Assembly: GCA_002694465.1 (NCBI GenBank) | Contig: NZMG01000010.1 | Coordinates: forward strand, 40,658-104,657 | Direction: 5' to 3' | DNA: 64,000 nt | Origin: Flavobacteriaceae bacterium | Lineage (GTDB): Bacteria > Bacteroidota > Bacteroidia > Flavobacteriales > Flavobacteriaceae | Shown: one piece after another, positions 27,671 to 36,338 of the stretch | Numbering within the stretch: the first letter of the stretch is position 1 | Layout of the letters: each line of letters begins with the position of its first letter | The notes under the pieces: generated by a model | The model's input: the letters and a program-made list of their open reading frames with translations, nothing else | The model's database searches: none | What the model was told of the DNA's origin: nothing | Program-made: the position numbers and the translations under genes

Positions 27671-29197
27671 ATGAAAATAAAAAATATTGAAAATATAGAA
27701 CTTTCCTTCTTAACTCTTGAAGACTATCAAGAGCTTAAGGCGGCTATGATACAAGCCTATGTTACCATGCCAGATATGTATTGGCGAGAGGAACAAATAA
27801 AAATTTTAATTGATCGTTTTCCTGAAGGACAAGTTGTAGTGAAAGTGAATAATCAAATTGCAGGCTGTGCGCTTTCTATTATTTTGGATTATAATGAGTT
27901 TGACGAACATCATACTTACGAAGACATTACTGGAAATTATACCTTTAGTACGCATACCAACGATGGTGATGTACTTTATGGAATAGATGTCTTTATAAAA
28001 CCCGATTTTAGAGGTTTGCGTTTAGGAAGACGTTTATACGATTATCGTAAAGAGTTATGTGAACGTCTTAATCTAAGAGGTGTGGCATTTGGCGGAAGAA
28101 TCCCCAATTACCACCAATACAAAGACTCCATGACTCCTAAGGAATATATTGATAAGGTTCGTAAAAAAGAAATCCACGATCCAGTTCTAAATTTCCAAAT
28201 ATCTAATGATTTTCATCCTGCTAAAATTTTAAAAAATTATTTAAAGGGTGATGCGGCTTCAGATGATTATGCTGTTTTATTAGAATGGGATAATGTACTT
28301 TATGAGAAAAGAACCAAAAAGCCGTCTACCATTAAAAAAGTGGTGAGGCTAGGCTTGGTTCAGTGGCAAATGAGACCATATAAGGATTTAGATGAGTTAA
28401 TGCACCAAGTTGAATTTTTTGTAGATGCCGTTTCTGGGTATCGCTCAGATTTTGCATTATTCCCAGAGTTTTTTATGTCGCCTTTAATGGCTGAAAATAA
28501 TCACTTAGATCCACACGAAGCCATTCGTGAATTGGCACAATACTCCAAGGTTATTGTGGAGAAATTTTCAGAACTCGCTATATCCTACAACATAAATATT
28601 ATTTCGGGATCTATGCCTGAAATTAAAGACGGTAACCTGTACAATGCTGGATATCTCTGTAAAAGAGATGGCAGTGTGGAGCGTTATGAAAAATTACACG
28701 TTACTCCAGACGAAGCAAAGGTTTGGGGATTACAAGGGGGAAATAGTTTTAAAGTATTTGACACCGACTGCGGAAAAATTGGGATTTTAATTTGTTATGA
28801 TTCTGAATTCCCCGAACTAAGTAGACTACTTGCCGATGAAGGAATGGATATTCTATTTATACCATTCCTAACCGATACCCAAAACGGATTTTCACGAGTT
28901 AGAAACTGTGCTCAAGCTCGCGCTATTGAGAATGAATGTTATGTGGCTATTGCGGGTAGTGTTGGAAACTTACCTAAAGTTCATAATATGGACATGCAAT
29001 ATGCTCAATCTATGGTGTTCACACCCTGTGATTTTGCATTTCCTGCCAACGGTATTAAGGCCGAGGCAACGCCAAACACAGAAATGGTTTTAATATGTGA
29101 TGTGGACATCGATTTATTAAGACAGCTTAATTTATTTGGAAGTGTCCGTAACTTGCGAGATCGAAGAAAAGATATCTTCGATTTAAAAAAGAAATAA
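27671..29197 (+). CDS. GNAT acetyltransferase-nitrilase superfamily fusion protein
   Basis: A 508-residue two-domain protein. Residues of about 8-215 form a GNAT N-acyltransferase with the acetyl-CoA loop RGLRLGRRLY (114-123). Residues of about 225-500 form a carbon-nitrogen hydrolase with the full triad Glu266 (FPEF), Lys341 (EKLHV) and Cys375 (ICYDSEFPE). Such fusions are known in Bacteroidota and elsewhere, but their substrates are not established. As last gene of the four-gene ligase/hydrolase operon it could acylate the product's amine or trim an amide. Its stop abuts the convergent M24 peptidase stop without a gap. Confidence 0.9.
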   Translation: MKIKNIENIELSFLTLEDYQELKAAMIQAYVTMPDMYWREEQIKILIDRFPEGQVVVKVNNQIAGCALSIILDYNEFDEHHTYEDITGNYTFSTHTNDGDVLYGIDVFIKPDFRGLRLGRRLYDYRKELCERLNLRGVAFGGRIPNYHQYKDSMTPKEYIDKVRKKEIHDPVLNFQISNDFHPAKILKNYLKGDAASDDYAVLLEWDNVLYEKRTKKPSTIKKVVRLGLVQWQMRPYKDLDELMHQVEFFVDAVSGYRSDFALFPEFFMSPLMAENNHLDPHEAIRELAQYSKVIVEKFSELAISYNINIISGSMPEIKDGNLYNAGYLCKRDGSVERYEKLHVTPDEAKVWGLQGGNSFKVFDTDCGKIGILICYDSEFPELSRLLADEGMDILFIPFLTDTQNGFSRVRNCAQARAIENECYVAIAGSVGNLPKVHNMDMQYAQSMVFTPCDFAFPANGIKAEATPNTEMVLICDVDIDLLRQLNLFGSVRNLRDRRKDIFDLKKK

Positions 29198-30508
29198 TTA
29201 CTTAATAGGCTTAATGGCTTCTTGTCGTGTATTTACATAACGGAAGCCCTTTTTTCCAAAAAACCCTGCTTCTTCCAACATAATACGGATGTCTTTATTC
29301 CATTCTTTTATAAAGACAGTGGTGTTTAATTCTATGGCGTAGACAGTATTGTAATGTAAAGGATAATCACCATTTACGGGTACTCCTTCTTGTGAGTCCC
29401 ACATGCCAAACGTCGTTCCAGAACTATGCCCATAGGTTCCTAAAGGGTGTGTATAAATGGATGGACGCAATCCTTCTTCCCTTCCTTCAGAAAGGGATTT
29501 TAATAAAACTTCATTACCTGTTTTACCTACTTCAAAATTACCTGTGAAAATATCCTGAACCCTATTTCCTAATTTAAATGCTTCCTGAAGAAATGCAGGA
29601 ACTTCTTTCTCACCTTCTTTCAAAACATAAGCGTGTTGCTGACAATCAGTATTGAGACCCACATAGGTAATCCCAAAATCACAATGGAGTAAGTCGCCCG
29701 GCAGAATAACATCGTCTTGTTTTCCTTTACTGAAAGACTCTATATGACTTTTTAAAGCTTCATTACTGCGTTGGACATCAATGGTGGGATGAAACCACGT
29801 TTCCAAGCCTAAATCGGTCACTTTTTGACGCATCCACCAAACCACATCTTCGGTGGTAGTAACTCCAGGTGTAATCACTTTGGTTGAAAAGGCCTCATCA
29901 ATAATATCGTGTGTAATTTCCACTAATTGATTATACAACTTCATTTCTTTTTCGGTGCGCGTTTCAATCCAAGCAATGGCTAATTTTTCTGCAGAAACTA
30001 ACTTTTCTTCCATTTTTTGAGGAAGTGCTTCCAATAATTCTTCATAATCTGTTTTTACCAATCCGTCTGCAATGCCAAAGTATTCTGAATAATTTATACC
30101 AATGATTTTTGGGTTTCGTTCTTCAATGATTTCAACCAATCGTGCCCATTGGTCGGGTTGTTTCTCTTTATCCCAAGCTGAGGTGATATTTTCTCCTACA
30201 TCATAACGTGCCACGGCTAATTTTTCAATAGTATTGGCTTCTTTATTTCGATAAAAAACAAGGATAGTTCTCCTACGCGCATTGAGCCAAGTAGCGGGCA
30301 ACATGGTTCTCATCACTGGATCTTCGTTGTATTCTCTGGAAATGACCAACCACATATCAATTTGGGTCTCATCCATTAATTTAGGAAGTAGATGATTAAA
30401 TCGATCTGCCAAAATCTCGTCTTTTAATTGAGCTCTATCCCGTTCTGGAAGGATTTGTGCATTAAGAATTGAAAAGTAAAAAATGAAGAAAATTAAGACG
30501 AATCGCAT
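29198..30508 (-). CDS. M24 family metallopeptidase (Xaa-Pro aminopeptidase-like)
   Basis: A 436-residue protein of the pita-bread fold. The N-terminus is hydrophobic with a signal-peptide-like end (ILNAQ), suggesting export. A creatinase-like N-terminal domain is followed by the metal-binding domain with HCDFGITY, the Asp of NTDCQQH, HPLGTYGHSSG and a late Glu in AIELNTT. These fit dinuclear metal ligands, though the HCDFG and TDC spacing is that of the secreted Bacteroidota subfamily. The likely role is processing of peptides with proline at position 2 or another cleavage; specificity is unproven. Confidence 0.85.
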   Translation of the reverse strand: MRFVLIFFIFYFSILNAQILPERDRAQLKDEILADRFNHLLPKLMDETQIDMWLVISREYNEDPVMRTMLPATWLNARRRTILVFYRNKEANTIEKLAVARYDVGENITSAWDKEKQPDQWARLVEIIEERNPKIIGINYSEYFGIADGLVKTDYEELLEALPQKMEEKLVSAEKLAIAWIETRTEKEMKLYNQLVEITHDIIDEAFSTKVITPGVTTTEDVVWWMRQKVTDLGLETWFHPTIDVQRSNEALKSHIESFSKGKQDDVILPGDLLHCDFGITYVGLNTDCQQHAYVLKEGEKEVPAFLQEAFKLGNRVQDIFTGNFEVGKTGNEVLLKSLSEGREEGLRPSIYTHPLGTYGHSSGTTFGMWDSQEGVPVNGDYPLHYNTVYAIELNTTVFIKEWNKDIRIMLEEAGFFGKKGFRYVNTRQEAIKPIK

Positions 30509-30539
30509 AAATTCTGTATTGTTTGCTTAAATATAAAAA

Positions 30540-30567
30540 AAGGGAAGCACATACATATGCTTCCCTT
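30540..30567 (-). terminator. Intrinsic terminator of the VWA gene
   Basis: AAGGGAAGCA (30540-30549) and TGCTTCCCTT (30558-30567) form a perfect 10-bp stem with an 8-nt loop. On the minus strand it is followed by an unbroken T-run, the classic intrinsic terminator, 21 nt after the stop of the gene ending at 30589. Confidence 0.88.
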
Positions 30568-30588
30568 CATTTTATTAAAACATTGAAT

Positions 30589-32433
30589 TTAATAGCTTTT
30601 TACCAATCGAATAAACTCTGCACGATACCCTTCCTTATCATCTAATTTACCAGCCTCGGCTAAAGCAATAACATCTTCTTTCTTAAAAGTATTGATAAAT
30701 ACCGACTTGCGAAGTTGCATTCCAAAAAGGGCAACAGCTGCTGAAAATTTAAAATCTGCTGAAGCATCCTCGAAAGCTGTATTAGTATCCATCACAACCT
30801 TCTCCAAGAGCTTACTTTTTTCACCGTCGGGGTCTTTATATCTAAACTTCACCGTAAATAACTCTGTATTATTGGAAGTTGCAACCGTATTGGTGTATTT
30901 TAACGAATCTACTTTTCTAACATACATACTTTCTACACCTACTGGAATAATTTCATACAAAGCAGTTACTGTATGTCCGCTTCCAATTTCTCCCGCATCT
31001 TTTGTGTCATCTATAAAGTCTTCATCATTTAGCAACCTATTCTCATAACCAATTAATCGATACGCTTGCACAATGTTGGGATTAAACTCTACTTGTATTT
31101 TTACATCTTTTGCAATGGTAAACATGGTTCCAAAAAATTCGGTGCCCAAAACTTTTCTTGCTTCTTGCATCGTATCTATATAGGCGTGGTTTCCATTTCC
31201 TTTATCTGCTAATGTTTCCATTTTAGAATCCTTATAGTTACCCATTCCAAAACCTAATACCGTTAAAAAAACACCAGATTTCCTTTTCTCTACAATTAAA
31301 TCCTCCATCGCTCTATCACTTGATGCTCCTACATTAAAGTCTCCATCTGTTGCCAATATAACTCTATTGTTTCCACTTTTTATAAAGTTTTCTTGTGCAA
31401 TCTTATAGGCTAATTCAATCCCTTCTCCACCAGCGGTAGAACCTCCAGCACTTAAATTATTTATGGCTTGCATAATGGTTTCTTTTTCAATTCCGCTAGT
31501 TGGTGGTAATACCAAGCCAGCCGCACCTGCATAAACTACAATGGATACTTTATCTTGTTCTCTTAATTGATCTACCAATATTCCAAAAGCAGACTTCAAT
31601 AATGGGAGTTTATTTTCATCACTCATAGACCCTGAAACGTCTAGTAGAAAAACCAAGTTAGATGCAAGGGCTCCTTTTGAAGATATATCTTTTCCTTTTA
31701 AGCCTATCCGTACCAGTTTTGCATCCTCATTCCATGGAGATTTTGCTGTTTCTGTTACAATCGAAAAGGGCTGTCCATTCTCTGGTTCGGGATATTGGTA
31801 GGAAAAATAATTAATCATTTCCTCAATTTTCACTGCATCTTGAGGAACTTTTTGACCATTATTAATAAATCGTCTTACGTTACTATATCCAGCTTTATCA
31901 ACATCAATAGAAAATGTAGACAACGGAGCCGTCTCTACCCTTTTAAAAATATTTTCTGGAATGCGGGCATAGCTTTCGTTATCATTTGATTGACCAAGGT
32001 TTCCGTAATTACCCCTTACATTAATTCCAGCAGCTTTCCCACTCAGACCTCTAATTAAATTGTTAGACCTTGTAGATCTAACTGCATAGCCCAAAGATTT
32101 TTTTCGTTTTCTAATAGAATATCCAGTTATAACAACTTCTTCCAATTGCGCACCAGCTTGCATGCTAAAAGAAATTTCGGAAGTTCCCACCTTAACTCCC
32201 TGCTCTATTGTTTGAAAGCCAACATAAGTAAATACCAACGTAGCTCCAATCTGTGTGGTTATTTCATATCTCCCGTCGAAATCGGTTTGCGTTCCGTTTG
32301 TTGTCCCTTTTTCGGTAATATTTACTCCAGGAAGAGGGATGTTTAAATCATCTGTAATAATTCCCTTTACGGTGACTTCTTGCGCAAATAGCGAAGAAGA
32401 AATAATACATAATAATAATAGTAGTGTTCTCAT
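30589..32433 (-). CDS. VWA (YfbK-type) protein with carboxypeptidase-regulatory-like domain
   Basis: A 614-residue exported protein: signal peptide (1-17), a carboxypeptidase-D regulatory-like beta domain (about 19-93), a TonB-box-like EEVVITGY segment (98-105), a linker with RGLSGKAAGINVRG, and a YfbK-type module with the MIDAS motif DVSGSMS (Asp265, Ser267, Ser269) plus a C-terminal DUF3520-like region. The first 140 residues resemble the start of SusC-type TonB-dependent receptors, but no barrel follows. The VWA domain probably binds a partner protein through a metal ion. It is monocistronic with a strong terminator. Confidence 0.88.
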   Translation of the reverse strand: MRTLLLLLCIISSSLFAQEVTVKGIITDDLNIPLPGVNITEKGTTNGTQTDFDGRYEITTQIGATLVFTYVGFQTIEQGVKVGTSEISFSMQAGAQLEEVVITGYSIRKRKKSLGYAVRSTRSNNLIRGLSGKAAGINVRGNYGNLGQSNDNESYARIPENIFKRVETAPLSTFSIDVDKAGYSNVRRFINNGQKVPQDAVKIEEMINYFSYQYPEPENGQPFSIVTETAKSPWNEDAKLVRIGLKGKDISSKGALASNLVFLLDVSGSMSDENKLPLLKSAFGILVDQLREQDKVSIVVYAGAAGLVLPPTSGIEKETIMQAINNLSAGGSTAGGEGIELAYKIAQENFIKSGNNRVILATDGDFNVGASSDRAMEDLIVEKRKSGVFLTVLGFGMGNYKDSKMETLADKGNGNHAYIDTMQEARKVLGTEFFGTMFTIAKDVKIQVEFNPNIVQAYRLIGYENRLLNDEDFIDDTKDAGEIGSGHTVTALYEIIPVGVESMYVRKVDSLKYTNTVATSNNTELFTVKFRYKDPDGEKSKLLEKVVMDTNTAFEDASADFKFSAAVALFGMQLRKSVFINTFKKEDVIALAEAGKLDDKEGYRAEFIRLVKSY

Positions 32434-32531
32434 AACGTTGTGGTTTTTAGTTTATGAAATAAAACTACTATTACTACTTAGGTTTAAAAAATGAGGTTTA
32501 GCGAATGGCCTTTATGAATGAGGGAACCCTA

Positions 32532-33614
32532 CTATTTCCGAAACTTTTGCAATACTTCCTTTACTTGGGAACGTTTTACTTTCCCCGTTTCGGTATAGGG
32601 AAATTGGGATAAGGTGTACACTTTTTTGGGACGTTCGTAAGATTCTAAAGTGGAAAAAATTTCAGAATAATTAGGCTTTTCTTGTGAAGAAAAATCTTCA
32701 ACTACCAAAACTAACTTCTCGCCTAAAGCTTCATCTTTTTCCGATGAAATAATAAAAGGAATATTAAAATAGGGTTCTAATTTTTTTTCGACTGTTTCAG
32801 GGTTAATCTTCACGCCTCCACTATTAATTACAAAGTCTGCACGCCCCAGCCATTTAAATGAAATGGGAGAAGTAAGTTCTACCAAGTCATTGGTTACAAT
32901 AGCTTCCGAAGCAATTTTAGGTGCCGAAATTACCAAACAACTTCTCTCATCCGTTGAAAATTTTACATTCGGAAATGCATGATAGACATCAGATTTTGCA
33001 AAACCGTTAATTCTTCTGGCTGCCACATGGGTAATGGTTTCGGTCATTCCGTAAGTGGCAAAAGCCTCCACCGATTTATCCTGAAGCATTTCCTCCATTT
33101 TTTTTGTGAGGATCCCCCCACCTACAATGAGCTTTTTAACTTTATCAAGGGCATTAATAGAGTGATATAATTGGTAGGGAACCAAAGCGACAAAATCATA
33201 CGGATTATCATATTGTACCAAGGCATCTTTATCGGGTGCCACCACGTGCAAATCCCATCCTAACACCATGGCACGTACGAGCATCATTTTACCAGCGATA
33301 AAATCGGACGACAAACACAACAACGCTTTTGTTCCTTCGCCCACCTTGAAATAAGCGCCTGTAGCTTCGGCACTGTGGATCATTTGTGCTTTAAGTAATT
33401 TTATTCTTTTAGGCTTCCCTGTTGAGCCGGAAGTTTGCACCTCAACGTAGTCGTTAAAATTGAGCCACTCTTCTAAAAAAGTAGCCATGCTCACTTCAAA
33501 ATCATCACCCTGTTCAATTAAGCCTTCAGCAAAATTGAGAATCTCTTCAGCACTTTCAAACGAAAGACCGTTAAGCTGAAATTTTGGATGAATATGTGGT
33601 GAGGTTGGTTTCAA
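32532..33614 (-). CDS. menE: o-Succinylbenzoate-CoA ligase (MenE-like AMP-binding protein)
   Basis: An adenylate-forming enzyme of 360 residues that activates o-succinylbenzoate in menaquinone synthesis. The nucleotide motif TSGSTGKPK lies near residue 60 and YGMTET near 190; the C-terminal GKVKR carries the catalytic lysine. Flavobacterial MenE proteins are shorter than the E. coli enzyme, as here. The start is TTG at 33614: an in-frame stop lies just upstream and the next ATG would delete family-conserved residues. It is the last gene of the men operon, 9 nt after the CPBP gene. Confidence 0.88.
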   Translation of the reverse strand: MKPTSPHIHPKFQLNGLSFESAEEILNFAEGLIEQGDDFEVSMATFLEEWLNFNDYVEVQTSGSTGKPKRIKLLKAQMIHSAEATGAYFKVGEGTKALLCLSSDFIAGKMMLVRAMVLGWDLHVVAPDKDALVQYDNPYDFVALVPYQLYHSINALDKVKKLIVGGGILTKKMEEMLQDKSVEAFATYGMTETITHVAARRINGFAKSDVYHAFPNVKFSTDERSCLVISAPKIASEAIVTNDLVELTSPISFKWLGRADFVINSGGVKINPETVEKKLEPYFNIPFIISSEKDEALGEKLVLVVEDFSSQEKPNYSEIFSTLESYERPKKVYTLSQFPYTETGKVKRSQVKEVLQKFRK

Positions 33615-33623
33615 AATTTCGTT

Positions 33624-34595
33624 TTAAACTTCTAATAAAGAATTATCACTTTCAATGGGTGTAGGTGGCGGTGGCGGTTCGACTTTTCCAAAGAGTTTTT
33701 CTCCCCAACCCGTCCATTTATAACGCCAAGCCATAATCCCTAAAAATATGGGGTATACGACCAATACAGGAATGATAACATCTACTCCAGCGGCTGGATT
33801 GGAAATATCTTTAAAAATAGAATGGGTTTGAAACGCTGTCCAATCTGCAGTCACAAGCAATGCCGCCACTAAATTATTTCCCGCATGAAAACCTAGTGCG
33901 AGTTCCATGCCTTCATCCATTAAGGTCATAATTCCAAGTAACAAACCCGTGCCAATATAATAGACCATGATGATATTACCCATTTTATCTACTTCTGGAT
34001 TAAAGAAATGAAGACTTCCAAAAATAACCGAGGTTACAATAAGTGGAACCCAACGATTCTTTGCCATGACACCAATGCCTTGCATTAAATATCCGCGAAA
34101 AAGGTATTCTTCAAAACTAGTTTGTAAGGGTATTAAAACAATTGCTATAACCGCAAGTATTAAAAAAGGAACAAGTTTAAATTGTATAACATAATCCTCT
34201 GGATTCCTATAATAATCTAGCAGTGTCATTACAATAGTTGTCACCGCTATTAACCCGAAGCCAAAAGCAAAACGCCCCCAATCTATTTTCCTTCGGGAGG
34301 TGGTGACAGCAGTCATGGTTTGTTTGTGTACCAATTTCACCCAAAAATAAAGCCCAGCTAAACCTATGGCAAATGACAAAAGCATTAAAAACAAGGTGAG
34401 ATTTGACTCTAAAATTCCCATTAATACATTTGGGTCTTCAAGGGAAGCAATGTCGCCCCCTTCGGAAAGAATTTTTATTAATACTCCTATTACTAATGGA
34501 ATGGAGCCCAATTGCCAAATTAAAAATATTACTACAAAACCTATGATATATCGCCAAGCGTCGTGTAAAGATTGATAGGCTCTTTCTATAAACAT
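33624..34595 (-). CDS. CPBP family intramembrane glutamic endopeptidase
   Basis: A membrane protein of 323 residues with about eight transmembrane segments. The CPBP (Rce1-like) motifs are SFEEYLFRG (Glu162, Glu163, Arg167) and HFFNPE (His196), which are the catalytic residues. The C-terminus is a proline-rich, soluble tail (VEPPPPPTPIE). The substrate is unknown. It is placed between menC and menE with gaps of 3 and 9 nt, so it is cotranscribed with menaquinone genes, perhaps only for convenience of expression. Confidence 0.87.
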   Translation of the reverse strand: MFIERAYQSLHDAWRYIIGFVVIFLIWQLGSIPLVIGVLIKILSEGGDIASLEDPNVLMGILESNLTLFLMLLSFAIGLAGLYFWVKLVHKQTMTAVTTSRRKIDWGRFAFGFGLIAVTTIVMTLLDYYRNPEDYVIQFKLVPFLILAVIAIVLIPLQTSFEEYLFRGYLMQGIGVMAKNRWVPLIVTSVIFGSLHFFNPEVDKMGNIIMVYYIGTGLLLGIMTLMDEGMELALGFHAGNNLVAALLVTADWTAFQTHSIFKDISNPAAGVDVIIPVLVVYPIFLGIMAWRYKWTGWGEKLFGKVEPPPPPTPIESDNSLLEV

Positions 34596-34598
34596 GTA

Positions 34599-35642
34599 CT
34601 ATAAATTTATCTTCTTTAAATCCCAAGGTTTATTGAGTCGGTACCTTAAACATCCATTAATGACTTCAAGGGGAGAAGCAATATTATTAGTGTATAAACT
34701 TCCCGTTCCCAAACCTTGTGGCAATTTACTATTTTTTGTGAAGGTGTATTGTGAAATTGCGTTTAATCCTACATTACTTTCCAATGCCGATGTAATCCAC
34801 CAACCCACGTGGTGCTTTTGAGCCAAAGAAATCCAAGTGTCGCAACCTTTAAAACCACCTATAAAACTAGGTTTTAATATAATGTATTGCGGTTGGATGG
34901 TTTGCAAAAGTTGTTTCTTTTCTTCGGAAGAAAACACCCCAATAAGTTCTTCGTCTAAGGCAATAGGTAGCGGAGTTTCTTCACATAATCTAGCCATCTC
35001 TTGCCACTGTTTTGGTTTAATGGGCTGCTCTATAGAATGCAATTGAAGATCTGATAATCGCTTCAGTTTTTCTAAGGCTTCGGAAGAAGAAAAGGCTCCA
35101 TTAGCGTCAACACGCAATTCAACTTCTGAAGGAGTAAATTCTTTTCGAATGGATTTCAACAATTCCAATTCAGTATTAAAATCAATAGCTCCAATTTTCA
35201 TTTTAATGCACGTGAAGCCATCTTTTAATTTTTCAGAAATCTGTTGCTTCATAAAGGCTTTGTCACCCATCCAAATAAGTCCGTTAATGGGAATGCTTGC
35301 TTCTCCATTTGAAAAGGAGGATGGAAATAGCTGAAATTTATCTTTAGTGACAAACGATTTAAATGCCATCTCCACCCCTATTTGTATGGATGGAAATTCG
35401 GTTAAATTTTTATAAAGAGGATCTTCACCTAAGTGAATATTGTCACAAACCCATTTCAGTTTTTCTTCATAATCGGGTCGGTCATCCACACTCAATCCTC
35501 TTAAGATTCCACACTCCCCAATGCCCCAATTTTCACCTTCATTCAATTGTAAAAACCACGTTTCCTTTGTTCTTAAAATTCCGCGCGAAGTACCGCTGGG
35601 TAGTTTGAAGTTGAGAATGTACTGCTGGTTGCTTGCTGTCAT
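34599..35642 (-). CDS. menC: o-Succinylbenzoate synthase (MenC), enolase superfamily
   Basis: A 347-residue enzyme that dehydrates SHCHC to o-succinylbenzoate. The KMKIGA strand carries the first catalytic lysine, RVDANGAF the first metal-binding Asp, EQPIKP the second acid and LDEELIG the third; IILKPSFIGG holds the second lysine. It starts with ATG immediately after the stop of the UPF0173 gene (0-nt gap) and is part of the menA-menE operon. Confidence 0.93.
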   Translation of the reverse strand: MTASNQQYILNFKLPSGTSRGILRTKETWFLQLNEGENWGIGECGILRGLSVDDRPDYEEKLKWVCDNIHLGEDPLYKNLTEFPSIQIGVEMAFKSFVTKDKFQLFPSSFSNGEASIPINGLIWMGDKAFMKQQISEKLKDGFTCIKMKIGAIDFNTELELLKSIRKEFTPSEVELRVDANGAFSSSEALEKLKRLSDLQLHSIEQPIKPKQWQEMARLCEETPLPIALDEELIGVFSSEEKKQLLQTIQPQYIILKPSFIGGFKGCDTWISLAQKHHVGWWITSALESNVGLNAISQYTFTKNSKLPQGLGTGSLYTNNIASPLEVINGCLRYRLNKPWDLKKINL

Positions 35643-36323
35643 TTATAATTCAATAGATTCACCTATGTCTAAAAGCATTAAATCCTTTCCTGCATCGTAG
35701 AATTTCTTTTTGGCTTCTTCATGATTTATTTCAATATAGCCAAAGGTGTCGTAATGAACTCCCAATACTTTCTCACATTGCACAAAATCACTAGCGATAA
35801 TGGCATCATCAATGCCCATGGTAAAGTTATCTCCTATGGGAAGGATGGCTAAATCTAATTTTGTGGTCATAGGAATAAGTTTCATATCCATAGTTAATGC
35901 CGTATCACCAGCGATATAAATATTTTTATGTTCCCCTTCTATAACAAAGCCTCCGGGCTGTCCGCCATAAGAACCATCGGCAAAGGAAGAAGTATGAATA
36001 GCGCTTACATATTTTACATTTCCGAAATCAAATCGCCAATTTCCTCCGTGATTCATGGGATGCACGGTAATCCCTTTGGCTTCATAATGGCTTGCTATTT
36101 CCCAGTTGCTTACAATGGTAGCCCCTGTGTTTTTAGCGATGGCTTCGGCATCTAACACATGGTCTTGGTGTGCATGCGTTAATAAAATATAATCTGCTTT
36201 TAGAGAATTAATGTCAATTTTATCCTTAGAAAGTGGGTTGCCAGAAATAAAAGGATCTACCAAAATGGTAGTGTCTTCAACATCAATTTGCAAGGAATTT
36301 TGACCGAAATATGTAATCTTCAT
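35643..36323 (-). CDS. UPF0173 metal-dependent hydrolase (metallo-beta-lactamase fold)
   Basis: A 226-residue MBL-fold protein with the zinc motif THAHQDH (His50, His52, Asp54, His55 in LTHAHQDHVLDAE), a later HTSSFADGS and GDTALTMDM (third-ligand Asp). The family is widespread but its reaction is not established. It lies in the men operon between menA (15-nt gap) and menC (no gap), which suggests coordinated expression but not necessarily a step in menaquinone synthesis. Confidence 0.88.
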   Translation of the reverse strand: MKITYFGQNSLQIDVEDTTILVDPFISGNPLSKDKIDINSLKADYILLTHAHQDHVLDAEAIAKNTGATIVSNWEIASHYEAKGITVHPMNHGGNWRFDFGNVKYVSAIHTSSFADGSYGGQPGGFVIEGEHKNIYIAGDTALTMDMKLIPMTTKLDLAILPIGDNFTMGIDDAIIASDFVQCEKVLGVHYDTFGYIEINHEEAKKKFYDAGKDLMLLDIGESIEL

Positions 36324-36338
36324 GATACCAATTTTTTT

